A stretch of 64,000 nt of DNA from Strix aluco (taxonomy: Eukaryota > Chordata > Aves > Strigiformes > Strigidae), in contig NC_133933.1 in NCBI RefSeq assembly GCF_031877795.1, forward strand, positions 64,368,984 to 64,432,983. Reading direction: 5' to 3'. How positions within the stretch are numbered: position 1 is the first letter of the stretch; every line of letters starts with the position of its first letter. A program made the position numbers and the translations under genes. The notes beneath the pieces were generated by a model. The model was not told the DNA's origin and ran no database searches. It worked only from the letters and a program-made list of their open reading frames with translations. Shown here piece by piece: positions 35,925-47,800 of this stretch.

Positions 35925-36085
35925 TTGTCACGGTTAGCGCCAGGGGCTGTCCCGGGAATGTAGGAAGGCGATGGGTGTGAATGGAACACGCGGTGGTCGG
36001 TGGGGCTTGAGCCCGCTCTTCAGGAAACCCGTCGCTGCTCCTCTCGGCCCGGCCGGCCAAAGCCGCACAGGAAAGGAGGTGGGTC
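35925..36085 (+). promoter_or_regulatory. small CpG-rich patch, possible alternative promoter or first exon
   Basis: About 15 CpG dinucleotides occur in roughly 145 bases, in a neighbourhood that is almost free of them. Examples are GTCACGGTTAGCGCC, AACACGCGGTGGTCGG and CTCGGCCCGGCCGG. It ends at GGAAAGGAG|GTGGGT, a usable splice donor. It lies 2.7 kb upstream of the first recognised coding exon (38771) of the PR/PLAG-finger gene, so it could be a proximal untranslated first exon. This is inferred from composition and position only. Confidence 0.4.
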
Positions 36086-38770
36086 TTTGATCTCTTTGTT
36101 GTAGCTGCTCCCTGGGAATTTGCTGAAATCAATGCCCTGTTTTCCTGAAGAAATGAATGGCTATGCCTAACTAGCTTTGTGAAGCACGGGGGAATTCACT
36201 GCTTCTGTTTATTGACAGCTGAAAAGGAGCACATGGTGCTGAATGGGTCCTCCTGGGGAAACAAAACAGAGCAGAGTTAGACTTAGTTGAACACAGGGGC
36301 ATTTGGAAAAGTCTGCCGAAGGAGGATGGCACAGTTCCTGCCACCTCGTACTAGCATAGCCTGACTTTTTACTGAAAATGCCATTTTAAATAAGGTAAGG
36401 ATTGTTTTGGTTTCGCATACGTAGTGTGATTATGAAATGTTTGCATTTGTGTTCTCGAGTGCAAAAACAATGTTTGAATTGTATTCCGTCATGGGAAACA
36501 CCTAGGTGACTCTTGTGCTGTTTCTAGCCTCTGTGTATGTTGATTTGTTCTGTATCTAATGGTGATTAATGAATATGAAAAGTAGTAGGAAATAATTTGG
36601 TATTTGGGTCTTGCAGTCATGGCCTGAACATGAGTCATTTATGTAGGCTGTTATATACAGTTCTTTATGTCTTTGAGAATCAGCCGAATTGCATCAGGTG
36701 ATTTCTTCACTGGTACAAATTGCTGCATTAATATTTATGCACAAGGCAGTGACTAACAAGTGGGCCTGTCTGGCAGAAAATCTGGGAATCTAACATCCCT
36801 GGAAATGTAAGGATATTTTTCCAAACCTGTTTCTATGCATAGACTCAAGGCAAGAGATCGACTTCACCACTATGCTTGCTGGTTTTTGATGTACAGTGTT
36901 TTTGTAAAGACAGCAAAGGATAGCAAGAGGAGGATGATAATGAAGAAGCAGTATTTTCTTCATGCGAGTCCAGAACAGTTTATCAGACCAAAGGAATTTG
37001 GTGTGTAATTCATATGTAAATTTTCTACTGAAAACAGGAGAACAAATCGCCAGAGTTTCTGTATTAGTTTCTGTGGTGACTGAAGAAAAAGATTTCTGAG
37101 CTCACGTAGCTACAGGTTTCAGGTGTGGTCCACTTACGACTGCAGGAAAAAAGTTAAGTAATGTAATTTCTTCCTTTGTCAGTTTAAGTGTAAGGGCAAG
37201 CTTCAAACAGAATATTGCCATTGTGCTGCCTTGTTCTTACATGGCAGTAGGAATTGATGGGTTTGTGTTGCAAACCTGATTAAAAGTAACTGTGCTTGTG
37301 TGCAGTTGTTTGAAAACTCTTGAGTAGTCCCCTAATTTCAGGGGAAGTGCTTAGGAAGTTTCATATTTTATCGGAGTAGTTTGTGTTCCTCAGTCTGGAA
37401 TATTTTCTTTGAGTGACTGAGCTAGTAATCTTAGTAGTTTTGACTCATTTTGCTCTTCTCTGCAGCAGATAGGTTACCTGTTTTTCTTGGAAGCATTGGG
37501 GCCCCATAGGCAAAACATGCTTTCTTTAGAATATAGTTTGTGATCCTAAAAATGAAAATACACTGCTTAACTGTAGAGTGTCAGCATTTTTGCTTGTGGC
37601 TTCTGCCTTTAAGTTTCAAGATTTTCAGAGGGAAAAGCAAATGCATTTATGATTTTGACAAAGATGTAGAAACACTGAGCTCAAGCAGGCTGATAGAGAT
37701 GTTTGTGGACTCTGTTAGTATCGTTATGCAAATGTGTCAGGACTCTTTTTTTGACCTCACTTAAGTGTATTTATACATGATAAGCATTGGAAGCTGCTAA
37801 AATTTAAAGGTAAAGCTAATTTAAAGTTCACATTTAAGTTGGAAAGGAGATACGTTTGTAGGTCATTTTAATGCTGTAATCTAGATGTGCTATGAAAATC
37901 TTGACTGCTGAGGGTGTCTGGAGTTGCAACAGTGTAAATAGAAAAGAGTTACCGTCGTGGAAAGCTCAGTTGATCAGAGGTTTTTTAGTTAGTATAATGG
38001 AGAAGAAAGTAGATGATTCATGTGTGACGCGGAAGGTAGCATTTGTTCTCTGTTACTTGGGCGATAAGGCAAGGCAGAGTGTGTTACGTTTAACGTACTC
38101 GACTGGAAGGTGCTTAGCCAGATGTGCCTAGGGAAATACATGGGGATGTTTTGGCAAGACAGTTGTCCCTTTGCCTCTTCTAACATCAAGGTTCTTTATA
38201 AAATATGAATATTGTTGTGGCCTATTGGCAATATTGAAGTGGAAGGAGTATAAAAAATTGATTTCCAACCAGTAGAGATATACCAAATACAAAGTGGGAT
38301 ATGTGATCATACACAGCTCTAAGTAAATATGCGTGTTAAATGACCAGGGTTATACAAATACATATCTGAGGAATGGTGCATTTCCCCCAGGGTGATGCCT
38401 TTACCATCTGTTGATCTTGTTCTTTGATCTAGGAAACTAGGAAAATGGAAACAAATTCTTTGCAATTTTGCTTTACAAGCTTATTTCTTAGATTCTAGTA
38501 ATAGTTACTGTTATTTTTATTTTTGTGACTTTTGGAAATAAAGAAACTACAAATTAATCAGGAACATTGAAGAAGTGTTTGTATTTTATCTCAAACTGAA
38601 ATGGCTGTCAACAGGAGAATAAATACAGCTTTATGGAGATATAATCTGAGTTTAGAGTGCTTCATCTGCAGAAAAAATCCGCAATTTTTTCTAAACCTGC
38701 AAATTTTTGCAGCTCTCAGATGTAATTCTCCAAAATACACTATAATGTACTTTGTAATTCTCTGTTTCAG
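36086..38770. other. presumed first intron or upstream region, nothing identified
   Basis: AT-rich sequence. It ends in a strong acceptor (TCTCTGTTTCAG) just before the 38771 exon. Confidence 0.5.
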
Positions 38771-38816
38771 AGAACTGGACTCAAGGCTGTCCTTATGCCT
38801 GAGGAGGATAGTTACT
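38771..38816 (+). CDS. exon with probable start codon, PR/PLAG-finger gene
   Basis: A strong acceptor (TCTCTGTTTCAG) and a GTAAGG donor bound 46 nt that enter in phase 0 and leave in phase 1. The frame reads [15 protein letters not shown], and the leftover T joins GG of the next exon to make Trp, giving MPEEDSYWCEDC. PRDM15 has the same arrangement: a short acidic lead, then WCEDC. The ATG is at 38795-38797. Assignment rests on splice sites, phase and this junction. The eight codons before the ATG are open, so translation could start further upstream. Confidence 0.65.
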
Positions 38817-41800
38817 GTAAGGGAAATGTACTATACTGCTGCCTAATCTGTTGCTGCCAATTTTATTATCCTTTCTTAATAGGTCTGTTAAAGCTCAGGT
38901 GGACATAATTTCTTTAATACAGTATCAGTCAAGATGTTAGATAATTATCTTATGGTTCCTATTTAAAGTCTTTAAAGTAGGAAAAAGAAGTATATCTTAA
39001 GGAACAAATAAATGGAAACTCAGAGACTTGCATGTGTCTTTTTTTCACAGAAAAACATTTTCGTGTCTGTTCAGCAGCAAACCTTCCCAATGTCTATGCT
39101 TTTTTTATTAAAGAAATCACTTCATGTCTTAAAAGAAGAGAATAATTTAACAGGATCATAAAGGCTAAGAATGAAAGTGTCCTACCTGTTTTGTTCCCAG
39201 AGAAGCTAGGAATCAGGCATCCTTTTTGTAGTGGAAATTAGGTGAGTGATAACAGAAGTTGTTAGCTGCGTCCTCTGTTGGGAAGGTAAGAACTAAAGCT
39301 GTAAGAACAGTAAGAACTAAAGCTGTTCTGCTAAACTGTTAATGACCCTTCATTTACAAAAAACAGTGCTTTTAAAAGAACCTACATTTCAGTATTTTAA
39401 ATGTATGCTTTAGGTTTCATTAGTAAAAAAAAAAACCCACCAAAACTATTTTTGTTCTTTTGTGTGAATTGGAATACCGGTGGGAGATTTGTATGGTTCA
39501 CTGAGAAAGTTAACTGATTTTCCAGTTTTATTCAGACTTAGCTTCCACTGAATGTAATACGTCTTGGAGTGTTCTTTTAGGATTGGCCTTCCAAGGTCTC
39601 AGTCCCCACCAGTCCTGAGTGTCCATGTATTCACTTCCCTACATGGGCTTCCTTCATTCGTAACGTGGCTACTTGCACATCAGTAGAGCTGAATGTATGG
39701 ACTTCTACCTGCAGAAGTGGGTCCCATGGTTTTTACACTGTTTTTATTCCCAGTAGCCGTAGCTTGCTTCATTTAGTTGTAACTGCCTCTAAAGACCTCA
39801 GGTTCTCCAACCACAGGATGAGTACAGCATCTCTTTTGCTCTGTCATGCCAGGCTTCCTCATTGCGTCCTACAGTAAACTCATATTTCCTTCTCCAAAGC
39901 ATGTCTGTCTGCCTGGTTCTTTCTACCAGTAAGCTGCTGTAAGTATCCCAGCTGCTAGCACTTTGCTGGGAAAGTTCCCACAAGTCCATCTTGAAAGTTG
40001 TGTCACAAGTGGAAGAGTGAGAATTGATTTAGGCTGGTTCCTAAGGAGAGGTGGCTTTTGTCACCAAGCCCTCCACCAGCCTCCTCCACATGACATCTGG
40101 GCTTGGTGGCCAGTAACAACCAAGTTCAGTGAAGAAGAGGGAGACCCAATCAAAGGTTCCCTTTTAAGGGAATGTTGCAAGGGTTGGAAATATTTCAATT
40201 AATTAATACTAAGTATTAGTAATTAGAATTGCTGCACTTTGTTTATCGAAATTGACACTGTGGTGTTAACCTGCCATGAATAAAATTCTATTTTTAGACT
40301 ATATTAATGCACTTGATACGGTGTGTGTGCGGCTGTGTGCATGTGTATTTATACGTACATACATTTAGGAAGACATACGTGCTTGATTCTTTTCCTGCTA
40401 GAACAAAGATAGAAGATTCTGGTGTCTGTGTTAAACTGCAACAGTAGCATTAACATTATCCACTAAAAGGTCTGACACTAAAATAAATCAGCCAGCCTGC
40501 CAAAAATCTCCCCAAAAGAAAAGTGCTTGAGACCAATTAAAGCTACTTGTGCTGTGGGAGGTGTAGATTAGGGGGTCCAACCTGTGGCCCAGGAGCTGTA
40601 GGGTGCTTATGAGCAGTTTAAATACGACTCTCTTGACGGCTGTCTGTATTTCTGTGGACAGGGCGATTTTAGTTTTGCTGTCCACAGTATGGAAGCTGTG
40701 CAGTTTGGACAGTACTGGTGAAGATGTAAAGCAAGAAGGTGCCGCAGCCAAGGAGCCACAGCCTTGTACCAGGACCAGCTGCTGCTGGGGCAGATGGGCC
40801 GAGTGCAACAGGAAGGCTTGGCTTTCAGGAAGCTTTTGCTGGGCATTTTGTAGGACCAGGCTATGCTGACTGAGGCTGTTTCACATAAAAAATAGCAGTT
40901 GTTTCTGTGAATTTGCTGTTAACTTCCTTCCCTGTTTCTGGATATAATTTTATATGACTTCATGCCAAGCCAGTGGAGGGAGAGGGGGAGAAGGAAAAAA
41001 AAACCAACTGAAAAATCCAACTGCATTTTTCAGTTTGATTGTTTGAAATGTATTTAGCTTTCAGCAATGAGAGAAGTCTGTTTGTGCTGATTAGAAGCTA
41101 TTAAATGTAAACTATGGGAGGTGACTTCACTTGAACTGTGCTCATTATGTATATGGGTTCTGATAGCAACCAAACTCCATGTGGTGTACCAGAAATGTGA
41201 CCTGTAAATTTCAATCCCAAGAATAACCAAAAGAAGATTATTTTTTAAATTAGCTTTCAGTCAATCAGTGCTTTGATCTCTAGTCATTTTTAGATGAATG
41301 AAGCTACCAAGAACTTTGATAACCCAGTTGCTTAGACTGCAGAGTGAAGTTAAACTTGATAAACACACCTACATACTTTTCCTACTGTTTGCTTTGTTGT
41401 TTGGGGTTTTTTTTTTCTTTAAGTTTACAGGAAGGTCCTGTAAGTTACTGCCCTTTCTGGTGTTCAAGCAGTGAAGGTAACTTTTTTTTTCCCTCCCAGC
41501 TGTGGAGTTTGTAAGATACAGCAGAGCACAGGTATCTTGCTGCACAGGCTTCGCCGGAACCTGCTGAATCTGCACTGTGCAGTCACGTAGCCGAATTTCA
41601 CAGTCCGGCTGAGCTCCTTGAGGCTTCTCTAACTGTTTTGCGCCTAAGATTTGCCAGATGGAAGGAGCGCAGTGGAAAGCCTCATTGGGATTGGTGGGAG
41701 GATGACTTTTTATGGGAAGCTGGTTAAATTCCTTCTGGCTATGCCTGTTGTAGTACTGCATGGTCACCAGGCGAAAAATGTACTGTTCCCAGATGTGCTC

Positions 41801-44800
41801 GACTGTCATCATGATTACTCCCTATTAGGAACTAGTAATGAATCATAGCTGTTGTTATCTTTTATATGTTTGTATAACAAATAGTTTTGGAGTTCTGAAG
41901 AGTTTACATACTGGAACTTGTGTCTGCCAGGAAAATGCATGTGTGCTTTGTGTTAGAAGATTACTTTACAGTCAGATAAGTGCTGAGCCTCCCTTCTAGA
42001 GGCATCCTTCTGTAAGAACAGCTGTGCTGGACAGAATTGTTCTGCTATGAGGCAGAAGAACATGTGCCTTGATGGGTGATCTCCCACTGCTGGAGACCCA
42101 AGGATGTACGCTCCCTCTGAATCTTCCTACCTCTTGGGTACAAAGGGAGGATGGAGGCAAGGTGAGGGAAAGTGTCGCTGCAGATCAGGGTCTGGGTCAG
42201 GATGCCTAAGGGCTGGGCTCACCCGCAGTGCTGTGCCCCAGTTTTAGGGAATTAGCTTGACCTACCGATCTGACTGAATGTATGGGGTGGCAGTAAGGCA
42301 TGTTTGCTGTTTTATTTCTCTGTTTCTGTCTCCAAATATAGTAAGTAATTTTTTAGGTTTTACAATTTAGTAGAGTGAGGTCATGTTCCTATGAATATGT
42401 TTAATGGGATGTTTGCAAACCACCTACCGTTCTCCTCCATGGGGAGAGGAGACCCCAAAGGAGGGATAGGCATTTACTCACAGGGTGTTGCTCACCCTGT
42501 GCAGGACCAGGACTCCTCCTTCCCCTCCAGCAGCATCGCAGGGGCTCTGGTCCACTCACCTGCAAGCCTGGGGATGGCAGTCGGCAGCACAAAATCTCGG
42601 TAGGGAGCCAATGTTGCCCCAGCAGCATGTCCCACAGTGTCTGTGCTGGTGCCACCAGGTAGAGACTGTGAGGCTTCAGGGTCTCCATGTGTCAAAGATG
42701 TGGGAACTCACTGCTTGAAATCTATTGAAAGTTACCCTCTCAAGCACGTAGGAGTAAATATCTTTTTTTTCCCCCTTCTTTTTTGGGAGTGTGTTATTTT
42801 GGGTGTGGAGTTATGGAAAACACAATACCTGCTTCTGAAATAATATGCTGCATGGTGCATGAAAGTGCAAGTTTTCAGTCTGCTCAGCTGAGCAATTACG
42901 ATTTCAAAGTCAGTCTGGAGTGTGGTTTCTTAATTTATTTATTTTTTCTTTTTTTTTTCATGCAGAGCTGAGCATGGTTTTGTTGTATGAGATAGAAGAA
43001 ACATGAAAAAGAGACATTGAAGAAATGTTCGTCTATTTTTGTGTTGGACTAGGCATCTGTTATTACATTTAAAAAGTGAAGATTAGTCAGTAGGAAATTT
43101 AGCATGGACAAATATCAGAAGTTAATGGGATTTGAATAAAATTATTCTGAATTCTGGTAATGATAACAACTTCTATTTTACTATAATATAAATAGGATGA
43201 ATTACTAATAAGAGCTTCAGCTTCTTTGTAAATGCACTTTGCACATCAAACAGGACATGCAAGGCTTCTTTCATAAATGGTTTTTACAGAGGAAATGTGT
43301 AACAGTGGCCCACAATAATGGGAAAATAACTTGGGATTAACTGTTTGCTAATAGAGAACTTTGAATTTTTTGCCAAATAAATTATATTGTAGAACAAGGT
43401 TTTCAAGCTTTTCCAGCAAGGAGTATTGCAGAACAAACCACAGGGCAGGAAAAGCTCACGTACGTTTGGGTAAGAAGAACCAAGACTGGCATACTGTACG
43501 TGTAGTGTATCTTAGACAGGAAATGTCCACAACGTATTTTTGCAGTCGTCTTCTACGTGAAAGCTGAACAAGGCTAATGGAGCAGTACAGTTTTACTCTG
43601 GGATAAATTACTGGTTTTTGCTATGCAAATCTTATGATTGTAATTAGGCTAGGATTTGGACTGCTGTGTACACTGATCTTTGTTCCCTCTGCGTACAGGA
43701 GCTAATTCTAATGCTGCAAAACAGCACAGCAAATATCAACCACTGCTCAGCCGATGATCGTTTCTCGCAGGGCTTCTTGTTCGAAGCGGACATTTTAAAA
43801 GCAATGATTTACGTCTACCTTCACAGGGCACGTGAATCATACTGCAGGCATCTTGTGGGCCACCAAAGCATTCAGGTACTGTAAAGTCTCACTTGAAAGT
43901 AGAGGTTGAAGAAAATGCAGGAAGGACTGCCTGATAGGCATCTAGCTTTTAGCAAACTGATTTTAAAAAGTGGTGTTCTGCAGCTGATTGGTTAAGGAGC
44001 TGGTGGTATGTTTGAGCTATCACGACAGTGATTGCAGTTCCTAGTATGGCTATGTATAGCTCCTGTTATCTCTGCAGCCGGACTTTGTGTAACTGCAGCC
44101 TGTGGCTCCTTGCCCACGCTAATGAGCTCTCCCCGAGGCCGGGCTTGTGCCTGTGGGGGTGGCACGGCGCTCCAAAGCTGCTGCTGTTTTGGAAACCTGA
44201 GTTTGTTAACTGTGCTCAAGTCCAGCTTGCCCAAGCCACCGTGCCAGCTTGGCTGCTGCTGGCCGCGGGAGCTTGTCCTCATGCAATGCGGCCAGCCCCA
44301 GAGCTGTCTGGAGGACGAGGCAAGCTGGCCACCAAGGCTGCCAGGCTGTAGTCTGCCCGAAGGAGAGCTGTCACCTAGACCTAGACCTGGACTGAGGGGA
44401 AGTGCCAGCATGGTGAGGACGGTACAGGTGAGCCACACTCACAGCCCATTCTCCTCCCCAGGAACATGGCTGCCAGTGTTGTGGTGAGCTCTGTGAGCTC
44501 GTGTGGTGGGAGTGCATCTTGTAGGCAGTGGGTGTCATTCTTCCGGTGACCCAAAGGGCAGGGGGAAGCCATGGCTGCTGGCCGTGCCTCCCAACGGCTG
44601 GGCAGAAGCGGGAGCAGATGCATTCAGGCACAGGGGTACCAGGCTGGGGTGTACAGGAGACGTACCCTGCTCTTAGCCCGTCCAGTGGCAGTTCGCTAGT
44701 CAGGAGCACCTCATCCCTGTGATAAGGTGGTGGCTGCACACCCGCAGCCTGGTCGGAGTCTGCACCTGCACCCATACTGGACTCTTCTGTACGTGTGCCT

Positions 44801-47800
44801 CCCCACTGCTGCAGTGGAGTCCAGCAAAATAAAAATTTTAGCAGCTACAAGATCTATTAGCTTGTGTAGTTTTGTCTACAGATAGATAAAAAAGGCATTA
44901 TTTGGAACTTCTTCAGAATCATTGCAGACAGAGAAAGAACAAAAACAATATAGCTCTGCTTCTCTAAAGATATAGTAAATGACACTACCTGGTTTTTAAC
45001 AGCTTGTAACCCCTGTGAATCTCGTTTATTTCTTTTTTGTTGCCTACTCATCTAAATCACAGCAAAGCAGAGGAACTGAGGCAGTTTTTTTTTTTCTTGC
45101 ATGCTTGCACATTATCAAGTATTCCTGTAAAAGTTGCATCAAATCCATTAATTTTGTGTAAACACAACTTAAGGGAGCAGGGAAACTGTAAAAGCATCAA
45201 GTGAAGTACTGAAGTGCCTAACAGAAAGCAGAAAAAGCCTTCTTCACAGAAAGTGATGTTTCTAACCAAGTGTATTTTATTCCTAGCGCTAATACGACAA
45301 AGTGTGTGTTGTTTCCATAGCTGGGTGCTCCATATTTCAGAACAGGTTAGAGTGTGTTCTGAGGCTGTTGTTGAAAAAATTACATTTTACTTAAGCAGCC
45401 AAGTTAAAAGGGCATAAAATCTATGTGAGTTTTGCAAGCCAGTGCCATGCTGCAGCGATGATAATGCATACATTCGTTTGCCAATGGCATCTGTAATTTA
45501 GCACGGAAATACCAAGGATTGTGACTTGGTCTGTAGTTATCTCTGATGAAGAATGTGAACTTGACAGTTTTGCACTGTTAGTTTGGGGGGAAGACATTAC
45601 AAAGACCTCTGTTGCCCAGGGTAATCCCTAAAGTTACTATATTTATTGTGGTCCAATCCTGTGCTTCTGGTACACCTGGCAGTTTTTACTGTGCATAAAT
45701 TCAGAGTCAGGGTACTAACATGCTGGTGTGGGATCAAAAACACTGTGTAGTGAACGTAATTCCAGGATGCCTGTTAAATAACTAATTCATCTAGTTGTCT
45801 TCATATCACATGTAATAAAACATCAAAAATCCTCGAACAAGCCTTGGGCAGCTGTGGGTATTTCAAGGTGCCGCACAGCAATGCCAGTTCGGAATCCCAA
45901 GCCATACTAGCAAGGTGCTTAAAAACCACTTCCAGCTCTGCAACTAATTTGATTCAATGCTAGCTGATGGTTTCATCACGCCAGTTAGGCATGCCACCTG
46001 GGGAGCTGTCTCTGCGGCCCCTAGCCTCGGTGGCATGCTCAGCACCTGTTCGGATGCAAAGTGGTCCCTGATTTTGAAGGAGTGCCTCCCCAGCACCCAC
46101 ACCACATGAATTGTTTCAGACCTTATGTCCTAGATCCGGAGGAGCAAGGGAAATTAGCTAATGGTGCACTAGTGTTGAATTTGGAGGCTGATTCAAGGGG
46201 AGATGCTTTTTCCCTGCTTTCCCTTTTCAGCCTTCCCGTGAGCTGCCCACCCTGGGGCCTCCATGGTGGGCACTGCCCTGGGGCAGCTGGAAGGTTTGCT
46301 CAGGACCTCGGCAGTGATGAATCACAGAGGCATGGCATGGATTGATAAGGTCGTGTACTTTATGATTAGATACATCCTCTCTCTAACAGCAGTTCTTTGT
46401 CTCCATTTTGCTTTTGGTAATGTTTTTTCAGCAGTTTGCATACAATGACTCTCCAAGCAGGAGCTGTTTGACTTGAGACAAAGTCGCTATTATTCTAGGT
46501 AAGCTCAGGAAACCCTCATAATTTTGTTGCCCTCAGAAGACATAGATTGTTGGGAATTTATTTAAAAGCCAGTTAAGTTAAATCACCAAGAAAATATTTT
46601 TTTTCTTGAAGCCTAGTTGTAAAGGACTTTCAGGTACATAAAACAGTGTGTAACAAGAAAAATCTGCCTTGCAGCTGTATTCTTATTTTTTTTTGTGCAT
46701 TTTAAGTGGTGGCTGTAGAGTGGCATGTTCTTGATCTGTAGCACTAGCAAAAAAAATCATGTGTTTCAGCTATTCATAGTGCAGGTGTGCAGTCTGGGAG
46801 CCATGGCAAAAGAAAACTATGACATGGTCCCCAGATTAGTGAAAAATATAGACTACTGCAGTGCCTGCATCCTGACCAACACGCAAGTGTACCTCTTCTT
46901 TTAGAGTTGATGGAGAACCCAAAGAACTTAGGAGGAACACTTCCGGCTTATTTTGGGAGATTTGGGACCAGACTCCTGGCGTATAATTTAGTTAGGTGAC
47001 TACTTATGTTTACAAACTGAAACCTTTTTGAGCTACCCTGAATATGACATTTATGGTGCTATTGTCCTTTCTCAAAGACCATCTTAGTTGTCTCTCCAGG
47101 GGGTGTCCCCTGAGCCCTTATGCTTCTCTTGACCTCTCTTTGGCCATGAGCCCTGGTCTGTGGTGAAGACTGACCTCTCCTGCCCCAGTCTCTGCTACAG
47201 TGTCCTGTGGCTCCCTTGGACTCTCTTGGCTGTTCTGGCTCCCCTCCTCTGCTCCTTATTGTCGCTTACTGAATAGACTTGCTCAGCAGAGTTTTCAGAA
47301 GTAAAACAAAACAAGGTGGTCATGGGTGACCAGTATCAGCTTTTCCTTTTAACTCAGTTGTAGAGCGTAGTTGGCTCACTGGTTTGTTTTCTACTGTCTA
47401 TAAAAAGGTTTTGTGCAAGAAGTCCCCTTTTTCCCATCGCCCTGTGTGACACCAGTGCCGGGATGACCTTCTGCTGGAGAGTCTCATTGCTCAGTTGTGT
47501 CGCTGCTCCATATAAGTTTCCCTGGCAACAAGTTTGAGCTACACTGAACCAAAAATATCTCACTGTGCTGCGGGAAAGTCAGTTTGCATACATGTATTTC
47601 TTGTTAATGACTTCCCTGCATGGTTTGTGTGTTCAGCCTGCAGATGTCATTATTGTGAAACAGAGACTGGGAGATGCGGCGTGCCCCTTTTGCTTACTTC
47701 CACAGGCAGCACGGTCTATGAGCAGGCTGCCCTTGTCAACTCAGTTGTGACTGTAAGACCCATTGTACTCCATTTTTCATGGTACACCAAGGGTCTTGTC

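Noticed and set aside
43699-43875. 177-nt open stretch with acceptor- and donor-like borders inside the 9.5-kb intron
   Set aside because: Inserted between 38816 and 48273 it would create TGA at the junction (leftover T plus GA), so it cannot be a coding cassette exon of this gene. No protein family is recognised.
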